A stretch of DNA of 64,000 nt from Cladophialophora immunda. Its lineage: Eukaryota > Ascomycota > Eurotiomycetes > Chaetothyriales > Herpotrichiellaceae. Where the stretch lies: NCBI RefSeq assembly GCF_000835495.1, contig NW_015622546.1:188883-252882 (forward strand), read 5' to 3'. The translations under genes and the position numbers were made by a program. Below the pieces are notes generated by a model, which saw only the letters and a program-made list of their open reading frames with translations, was not told the DNA's origin and made no database searches. This document shows positions 57,453-64,000 of this stretch, one piece after another; the stretch's first letter is position 1; the number at the start of each line of letters is the position of its first letter.

Positions 57453-58279
57453 ATGGATCTCGATGATAGGCCAAGGCTCTCAGTCGAAGCTGAAAAAGAG
57501 GTGACTAGATTATGGCGAACTTGGAGGACCGTGTTGGAGATGCTTGTGGACAGAGTATGAAAGAAACGAGTTGGCTCTACACCGTCGTGCCGAAACTGAC
57601 ATAATCCCTAGGGCTATGCTATCGCAGAAGATGAATTGAAAATCTCGCGCGATCAGTTCCAGCGCAAGTTTGGCGATCCTCAAAGCGGCTATGCTGAGTG
57701 AGTCTGAGGTGAACTCCAGACGATTACTTTCTGATTCTCACACTCTACAGGAGGAGGCTCATGAAACTCCAAGCTGTCCCTACTGAAGAGATGATCAAAC
57801 GCGACACCCCTCGGGCTACGAAAGCCAATCCGAACCCACAAACCACCGCCGGCACGATCTGGGTCGAATTTAGTCCCGAAACAACCATTGGTATCAAACA
57901 TCTGCGCGCGTTTGCCCAGCACCTTGATGCGAGCAAGTTCACCACGGGGATCTTCATTACCATCGGCCCAGTGACAGCTGCTGCCTTACGCGCCTTCGAG
58001 CCGCTTACCGAACGGGGAATCACCGCCGAATGGTTCCAAGAGCAGGACCTCCTTGTCAACATTACACGGCACGAATTAGTGCCTAAACATGTACTATTGA
58101 GCGCAGAAGAGAAAAAAGTGCTTCTGGACAGGTACCGCTTGAAGGAGACGCAGTTGCCCCGCATCCAATTCAGTGACCCTGTAGCCAAATATTTGGGCTT
58201 GAAGAGAGGCAACGTGGTTAAGATTATCAGAAAAAGCGAGACTGCGGGAAGATACGCTAGTTACCGATGGGTTTTCTAG
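57453..58279 (+). CDS. RPB5: RNA polymerase subunit RPABC1 (Rpb5), common to Pol I, II and III
   Basis: Shared 25-27 kDa subunit forming the lower jaw of all three nuclear RNA polymerases. Exons 57453-57554, 57612-57697 and 57751-58279; 238 aa. The N-terminal eukaryote-specific domain runs from EKEVTRLWRTWRTVLEMLVDRGY through DQFQRKFGDP. The C-terminal assembly domain, shared with archaeal subunit H, has LVNITRHELVPKHVLLSAEEK, LKETQLPRIQFSDPVAKYLG and LKRGNVVKIIRKSETAGRYASYRWV. All joints restore known Rpb5 residues. It is slightly longer than the yeast protein because of the ATKANPNPQTT insertion. Confidence 0.97.
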
Positions 58280-58661
58280 TGATCACCAAGACTATTTCGA
58301 AAAGCGCGGAGTTTAGGGGCTTCGGCGAGAGGGCTAAAAGTGCATTGTGCGGCGTTTGATTTGGCTGGCACATGAAAACAGCCTGAAGGCTTGTTAGCAC
58401 GAAGGGATCAATGTCACCTAGGTATTGTCGAACAGCATCGACACGCATCTTGCAATATCGAATTTTTGGAAGGCAGCACCAAACCTCCGGTTATGCGACT
58501 TTTCCTCCGGCTTGCATTCGTTCCTGGCTCTACACCACATGCCAAATCAAGAGCGTTGAAATGCAACGCTTCAGTACTTCCGCCATGCCCCAACGCTCTG
58601 CGTGCCACTCCACATTGTCGGTTGGATAGACCCCGTCTGCGATGAAAGCCCAGAATGAACC
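58280..58661. other. Intergenic between convergent genes
   Basis: No gene seen. Confidence 0.55.
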
Positions 58662-59531
58662 TCAACTACTCTTCTCGCCCAGCACGCGTTGACCAATTCT
58701 GACCAAGTCCTGATTCTGCAATGGGTCCTTCTCAAATCCGTTGAGTACTTGGTCCAACATGGCAGCCGAGACGTCCACAACGGTCACGCTAGGCAACGAG
58801 GCCACGAACCAGAGTAAGGTGGCTCTTAGCCAGTGAAAGATACTCCCTGGTTGTGTAATCAGTCCTGGTTTCGCTACGGTGGCCTCGATCTCGCCCGGGT
58901 GGGAAGACGCGAAGGCCAGGACTTGATTCTCGGTCTCGCCCTATCGAGGAAGTCAGAGCTTTCAGCGGCGGCTGTCTTGGGTGATCAAGCCAGGAACTCA
59001 CGCGCATCAAGCAATATTTGGGCATGAATGTGGGTGTTTTTGTCTGGTCTCGTTCCGCAGCCATGCCGCTCATGTACAGGAAACGGCAGGGCGTCGATTT
59101 GCTTGCGGGGTTGCGGGCTTCAAATATTGCTTCGAGACCAGCCATGGTATACTCGTGGCAAACTCGATAGACCTCGTCCCACGGCATGGTTTTGGACTTG
59201 CTGGGCGTGATCGCGAGGGTCCTGGAGATGGAATTCAGCCTCTATCATGTTGCTTTTTTGGTACATGGAAGCGCAGCAAGACGGGAGTCACGGACCAAAT
59301 ACAGGCGTCTGCCCCCTCCAATTGCTCCTTCACATCGTCCGGGTACTTTGCAAAGTCTTCAAGCACCACGCTCTTCAACTTGGCCGTGTCCGCTCCGGGC
59401 CCCAGGTTGTCGGGGACCGTGATAGGGCGACGAGCCAAGGCAACCACCGTAGTTATGCTCGGGTTGTTCAGGCATTGGCGGATCAGCTCCGTCGCGACGA
59501 ATCCGGTCGCTCCAGATATGATGAGCTTCAT
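58662..59531 (-). CDS. NmrA/atypical-SDR Rossmann protein
   Basis: NAD(P)-binding protein of 244 aa from exons 59531-59296, 59221-59002 and 58940-58662. The N-terminus MKLIISGATGFVATEL holds the extended GxxGxxA dinucleotide loop. ALARRP follows the second strand, where the Arg residues suggest NADPH. Splicing joins DACIW|TLAITPSK and LMR|GETENQVLAFAS. The CRFLYMSGMAAERDQ segment with the following K/Y region is the atypical-SDR active-site strand. The length agrees with the small 'nucleoside-diphosphate-sugar epimerase-like' or HTATIP2-like fungal proteins. It may be a redox sensor or a reductase; no substrate can be named. Confidence 0.83.
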
Positions 59532-60506
59532 GGTCACACACTGGCTTCGAGATCTCGTTTCCCTTGGATCGCGATGCAGTGACACATTGCTGTCTGGGAG
59601 GAGATAGACGGGAAAGTTGTGCTGTGTACCAGGTAATAATGTGGATTTACGAGTACGGGCTCCGGTAGGGGTAGAACCGACGTGGGTGGGTGGCCTGAAT
59701 AGCCCGGATTAGGCACATTAGCCTCGCTAATCTGCATTAAAAGTGCGAGCTAAGTGCACTTCCGCCCACCATGCTAACCTCTATCTTACTAGTGACTTGC
59801 GTAAATACGCCAAACCTTCCAATTCCAAGGTGCATAATTCTCGACATACCGCCCGACAGCCTCGTCAACACCACTGTGCAACTGAGAGCATTGTCATCAG
59901 GAGCCTGGCATCAAACTCTGTTCTATCTACATCGCGACATCTCGTCGCTGTACGTGGTCATGGCGTCAGCGAATGTTTGGTTTTCCCGTCGTTCATGAAA
60001 TCTAATCAATTCTCCAATCCGCCTTGTTTCTTCAACTGCACCGCCCCCAACGACATATTTTTCAGCCTGATCGCAAAACTTCTTTTCGGCCCAATCCATT
60101 CACTCACCGTGACAAGGCAGACACGGCAGGAAAGGCGGATTTGACTGCGAGCAATGGAACTCTTTCCAATGTCGCCCTGGGCGGCGTTTCATTTCAAACC
60201 ACTCGAATTTGGTACACTAACCCAGAGATGTCCGTCAGGCTGAGGCAACTCTGAATGTGGCTTGCATCAAGGCTTCGTGGCCCTGTACGATTGGTCAATG
60301 CAGCCGCTGGAGCCTGCTAATTATTGCCGATCTCCAGGTATATTGCGTCCGCATAAATCTCACGCCTGAAGCCAGACTCCAGCCTCAAGACTCCCTCGAC
60401 GAGTGCGACAGGGCTTCAATCCATTTCTTTCTTGCTTCATTATTTGCGCACTCATCCTGGCCGAAAACCGGCTCCTCCACAAGCTGGAGCTGAGGGCTCA
60501 ACGAAA
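59532..60506. other. Intergenic region, nothing recognised
   Basis: Nearly 1 kb without a supportable gene; short frames only. The frame of the next gene stays open upstream to about 60432 but has no ATG there. Confidence 0.5.
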
Positions 60507-62774
60507 ATGGACACGGTATCCCGCGATTCAGCGAGAGTGGCCGTCTCTCAGCCTCAAATTGCGACACGAACCCACCTCATACCACATACCTTAAGATGTT
60601 ATTCAGTGCCATTCCTCACTGTCTTGCCCCTTGGCCGCGTCATTGGCGCTGTCGTCCTCTATACCGCCACCGCGAGCAACGAACAAGATCACCTATCAAG
60701 CCCCCTGATCACCAACATGCTTGATGTGAATATTTTACCGAGCACCTTGATCCTGGTAGCTTTCCGTTACTTCTCCCTGAAGGTGGAACAAATGAAAGTC
60801 CCTACCGCGAAGTCGAAGAGCTCAAGGCCAGAGCAGGCTCGCGGCGTACGTTTCAGCTTCCTTTCTTGGCCCCGGAAACCCATATCCCATAACACAGAAG
60901 CTATACTTGATATGGTTTTTTGGACATGCTTTGTGTTCGCAATCCTCGCATTAAGCATGGAAACTATGACGCTAGCTAGCCGTCTTACTAATATTGAAGA
61001 TTTAAAAGGGCAAAAAATAATTGCCTCACTTCGGAGGCTGGTAGACTGGCTGGTGACGTTTGTCATCTTCTGTCAAGCCATTCTGGTCCTCTGTTACACT
61101 TGGCTTGTATTCGGGGCTTCCGGGGTGCTTTCTAGGTCCTTATCTCGGGCCTGCGAAGGCATATTCACCACCATAAAAGTGATACTTTCAATAGTTGCTT
61201 GGCCATGCTTTGCGTTGCCAATGCTCCTATTCAGCACGGATACCATTACGCGAGCTGGCGGTCCTGCCGATGCCGATGCTGAACATTCAAGAGAGCAAAA
61301 AAAAGCTGCCTCAATTCGGACGCTGCTAGATTGGTTGTTGACGATTACCGTTTTCGGTCATCATGCCATTGTGATATTCTATCACATTTGGTTTATGTTC
61401 AAGCTTCGGAAAAGATTGACCTTGTTTGATGAAATTACCGCCTCTTCTGTCACTTTGGAGACCGAAGCGAGGCCACAGATTCCGATGCAAGAGATTCCGC
61501 ATCAAACAGCCAGCATGGATACATTGTGGTACAGACGTTCGGGAAAATCACACAATATTCGAATTGCAGATCGTAACTCGACGCTGTCCGCAGGCCTGAC
61601 CTCGATTGGGAGAGGGGTGGTCCCAGACGCAAACCAGCCTCATCGTGAAGAACCAATCTCCCAAAGTCGATCAAAACTGCACAACAAACCCCAACCGCAA
61701 CTCGTGACCTGGAAATGTTCTTGTGGATCGAGCCTGTCAGACTATTATACAGATATCATACCAGGAAGCGTCCAGAGGCTGCAGGAGCAGCTGATAGAAG
61801 AAGCTTCGCCTCATTCCAGAAGGTACAGACTACTGTTTTCAAACATAGTAGCCTTGATCGCCTCCAAATTGACAACAAGGGCGACTTCTCCTCAACAATC
61901 GATTGATTCAAAGCAGGGGCCTCTAGAATCCCCATCATCATCATCAGCCGGGGTTCGAGCTCAAAGTCATACTCTCGGCTCTGGCGCTGGAGGACCTGCC
62001 CAAACTTCACCCTTTTATCTCTCTTCTCCTGGAATCCCCAATCCTCAAGAGCAGACACCGGCTTCACTAGTCCAATACCTTCTCTTGTGTTTTCCCGAAA
62101 GGTTATGCGGCTTGAGACTATACCACCAGCAACTTTTACAAACTCCTGGGTCAGCTCAGCTTCCCAATTACGTGGTGAACGACAATCAACTCTTCCGCCT
62201 ATTGCGACGAAAGTATTCAGCCGAGCGGAGCAACAGTGTCTCGCGATTCTGGCCAAAGACAGTAATTCGAGTATCGCTGGCTCATTTTCTTGTGGACTCA
62301 TCGGACCTGGTCGACCTTCGACACTATGCATGCCTCGGGGCGGCTGCCTATTGTAAATGCATTCCGCCGGCCCATGATAACTCATATCACTGCACTCCGC
62401 GGCCTTCACCGTATACTCCTCCCATTGGTACAAACTACCTGACACACCTCTTCCAGCACCCGGAATGCATCAAGAGCGGCAATACCCGCATACTCAACCA
62501 GATTCCTAAACGGCTCGGCCAATGTATCGCCACCTCTGGGGCCGAGGCGATCGAGGGCTGGGGGATAGAGTTCGAAGAAGGTTGGGACCGTGGCCGGCTC
62601 GGGAACGCGGCGTTTCTCGTCGTCGTGGCTGGAACTCTACTGTTTGCAGTGCTATGGGCCGTCCTGAAGCGAGATATACAAAGTGCGTTTACGGTCTCGG
62701 CGTATTTCGTCTCGATAGTGGCGATGGTGGGCGCATACATGGCTTCCACGGAGCCAAGGTTCGTTCACAAATGA
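60507..62774 (+). CDS. Multi-pass membrane protein of an uncharacterised fungal family
   Basis: Single-exon protein of 755 aa; 60507 is the first ATG of the frame (MDTVSRDSARVAV). The N-terminal third has several hydrophobic segments, including two that repeat each other: residues about 131-203 and 219-300 share W-C-F, an S-T/M-T-T-A turn, QKxxAS, RxLxDWL and YxxW. A Cys-containing motif follows, WKCSCGSSLSDYYTDIIPGS (about 402-421), similar to the W-x-C-x-CG motif seen in many Pezizomycotina orphans. The C-terminal part has PPIGTNYLTHLFQHPEC and EAIEGWGIEFEEGWDRG before two closing membrane helices, a layout I recognise from fungal proteins of unknown function. No enzyme motif is visible. 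Confidence 0.78.
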   Translation: MDTVSRDSARVAVSQPQIATRTHLIPHTLRCYSVPFLTVLPLGRVIGAVVLYTATASNEQDHLSSPLITNMLDVNILPSTLILVAFRYFSLKVEQMKVPTAKSKSSRPEQARGVRFSFLSWPRKPISHNTEAILDMVFWTCFVFAILALSMETMTLASRLTNIEDLKGQKIIASLRRLVDWLVTFVIFCQAILVLCYTWLVFGASGVLSRSLSRACEGIFTTIKVILSIVAWPCFALPMLLFSTDTITRAGGPADADAEHSREQKKAASIRTLLDWLLTITVFGHHAIVIFYHIWFMFKLRKRLTLFDEITASSVTLETEARPQIPMQEIPHQTASMDTLWYRRSGKSHNIRIADRNSTLSAGLTSIGRGVVPDANQPHREEPISQSRSKLHNKPQPQLVTWKCSCGSSLSDYYTDIIPGSVQRLQEQLIEEASPHSRRYRLLFSNIVALIASKLTTRATSPQQSIDSKQGPLESPSSSSAGVRAQSHTLGSGAGGPAQTSPFYLSSPGIPNPQEQTPASLVQYLLLCFPERLCGLRLYHQQLLQTPGSAQLPNYVVNDNQLFRLLRRKYSAERSNSVSRFWPKTVIRVSLAHFLVDSSDLVDLRHYACLGAAAYCKCIPPAHDNSYHCTPRPSPYTPPIGTNYLTHLFQHPECIKSGNTRILNQIPKRLGQCIATSGAEAIEGWGIEFEEGWDRGRLGNAAFLVVVAGTLLFAVLWAVLKRDIQSAFTVSAYFVSIVAMVGAYMASTEPRFVHK

Positions 62775-63088
62775 CACAAACACGGTAGATGACAGCCACG
62801 AACGATATAATTGACAGCGTGGCGCCCTCCAAGTGTGTCACCACCTACATCTAAGAGTTGTAGCATCAAGAGTCTACGCCTTGTATCATGGTATTCGGTA
62901 TAATGTTCCTGCCCTGCCAATGTTTCCCCTTGCCCTGACACAACGACGCCAACGCCCAACAACCGTCTAATGCTCAAAGGATGATCTAGCCAGTCTTGAT
63001 TCCTCATAGAGTGATCTCCAAGCAAACGTTGTTTTTCTTGTTTCTGAGTCTCGTGTTTATCCACAACAGCAGCCTCTTCGTCCTATGT
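62775..63088. other. Intergenic between convergent genes
   Basis: No gene seen in this 314-bp gap. Confidence 0.55.
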
Positions 63089-64000
63089 TTATTCTTGAAA
63101 GCTGTTGAGCGCGATGTTGGACGAATTCTTCGACGAGTCTCCTACTCGGCTGTACTGTCGGCGGTGGCGGAAGGCCATGAACTCGAGACCGAGGGCCAGC
63201 ACGGCCGAGACGATGCCGACGGCGATAGCAATGCCGGTGTCGTCGCTGAGCAAGGCACCCCTAGGTCAGACTGTGCGTTAGCGGCCATGGTTGCGTGTCA
63301 GCCGTGAGCTCCGTGTTTACTTACAGGATGGCATTGACCATGCCCGCGTAGATGAGAACGCGGCCAAGCCAGATGTGGAAATGCGAGGGGACCGTGCGGC
63401 GGCCGACCTTCTTGTAGTTGAGGTGGTGGATATAGCCCATGACGACCTGGAAGGAGAGGACGGCGACGACGCAAATCCCCAGGATCTGATGGGTCTCGTC
63501 AAACGCCGAGTATTCGACCCCGGTGATGCTCAGGGCGATCGCTACCGCCAGGCCAAGGTATGCCCCGACCGTCGCGAAGAGTTGGAGCATCCAGTGCACC
63601 TTGAAAGCGATCGACCATCGCCACCGCAGCCCGAGGACGCCCACGGGGAACACAATGACGAATGCAACGCCCAGGAGGATTGCGTGTGCGTAGACGAGGC
63701 CGTGGTAGTAGTCGGGCTGACCTTCTGCCGAGACACTGGACGTGCCTGATATGCTTGGGACGGTGGCGACTGCGTTCTGTGTCGCGGTCATGTCGACAAA
63801 GAAAACGCCTGCGGACGAGGGTCAGCAATACATCCCCACCGGTCGCGCTACGAGTGTGGTTAGACCGACCATAATGTGAATGTTGGTCGATTTCTGCATC
63901 GATGGAGTTCGACTGGACTTGCTCATTCGGCCCAACCGCCCATATCCATGATTGCTTCGTTCTTGTCACATCGACTTTGTTGAACTTGTGGCTTGAGCTC
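63089..64000 (-). CDS. DOMON-cytochrome b561 ferric-reductase-like protein (5' partial)
   Basis: C-terminal part of a haem-binding transmembrane electron carrier; the start lies beyond the right edge. Exons in transcription order are (>64000)-63870, 63808-63325 and 63260-63089. The first visible exon ends the extracellular DOMON domain (QSWIWAVGPNEQVQSNSIDA, then DQHSHYG). The joint gives HYGVFFVDMTATQ, a linker. The b561 core has helix pairs with histidines in position for haem: YYHGLVYAHAILLGVAF, WSIAFKVHWMLQLFA, DETHQILGICVVA and SHFHIWLGRVLIY. The last exon adds a final helix (GIAIAVGIVSAVLALGLEF) and a short Ser/Asn-rich tail. Such fungal proteins resemble cellobiose-dehydrogenase-type cytochromes fused to b561. 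Confidence 0.87.

Overview
This is nuclear DNA of a filamentous ascomycete (Pezizomycotina). Most genes carry several introns of about 47-110 nt with GT..AG ends. The gene content is typically fungal: a Zn2Cys6 regulator, Dal5-type and sugar-porter MFS transporters, Per1, Bfr1, a beta-mannosyltransferase and a secreted GH67 alpha-glucuronidase. The class cannot be fixed from the sequence alone; Eurotiomycetes or Dothideomycetes are my guess. I placed splice joints by hand from GT/AG ends, frame continuity and conserved protein motifs. For every spliced gene proposed as complete, the exon lengths sum to a whole number of codons.

Layout from left to right. 0-8 kb: the 3' end of a RasGEF gene, a seven-exon allantoate-permease-like MFS transporter, an intron-containing tRNA-Ala(UGC), the arginine methyltransferase PRMT1/HMT1, and a peroxisomal MaoC-type enoyl-CoA hydratase ending in SKL. 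8-21 kb: wide spacers around a ten-exon sugar transporter, a GT91-like beta-mannosyltransferase with a charged tail, a second Dal5-type transporter and an F-box-like protein with a C-terminal membrane segment. 21-33 kb: GH67 alpha-glucuronidase with XlnR-type promoter motifs, glyoxalase I, SEC18/NSF facing a LENG1/CIR_N-type protein across a 342-bp shared promoter, and a Zn2Cys6 transcription factor. 34-49 kb: a USP deubiquitinase, a Ser/Thr-rich single-pass membrane protein, an ankyrin-plus-DIL protein divergent from the GPI-remodelling gene PER1, and phosphoacetylglucosamine mutase (AGM1/PCM1). 48-64 kb: a cytosine-deaminase-like amidohydrolase, a very GC-rich SDR, BFR1, a 2EXR/F-box-like protein, RPB5, an NmrA-like Rossmann protein, a 755-residue multi-pass fungal orphan with an internal membrane duplication, and a DOMON-cytochrome b561 gene running off the right edge.

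The genes do not form one pathway or an obvious secondary-metabolite cluster. Housekeeping genes (PRMT1, SEC18, RPB5, BFR1, PER1, AGM1) alternate with nutrient-acquisition genes (three MFS carriers, the alpha-glucuronidase, the b561 reductase). PER1, AGM1 and the mannosyltransferase all touch the cell wall or GPI/glycan supply, but they are scattered. The strongest candidate for undescribed biology is the membrane orphan at 60.5-62.8 kb. Other points of note are a PRMT1 whose stop codon sits in a 7-nt last exon, a Zn2Cys6 motif divided by two introns, and an amidohydrolase with Asn where the family normally has an acidic metal ligand.
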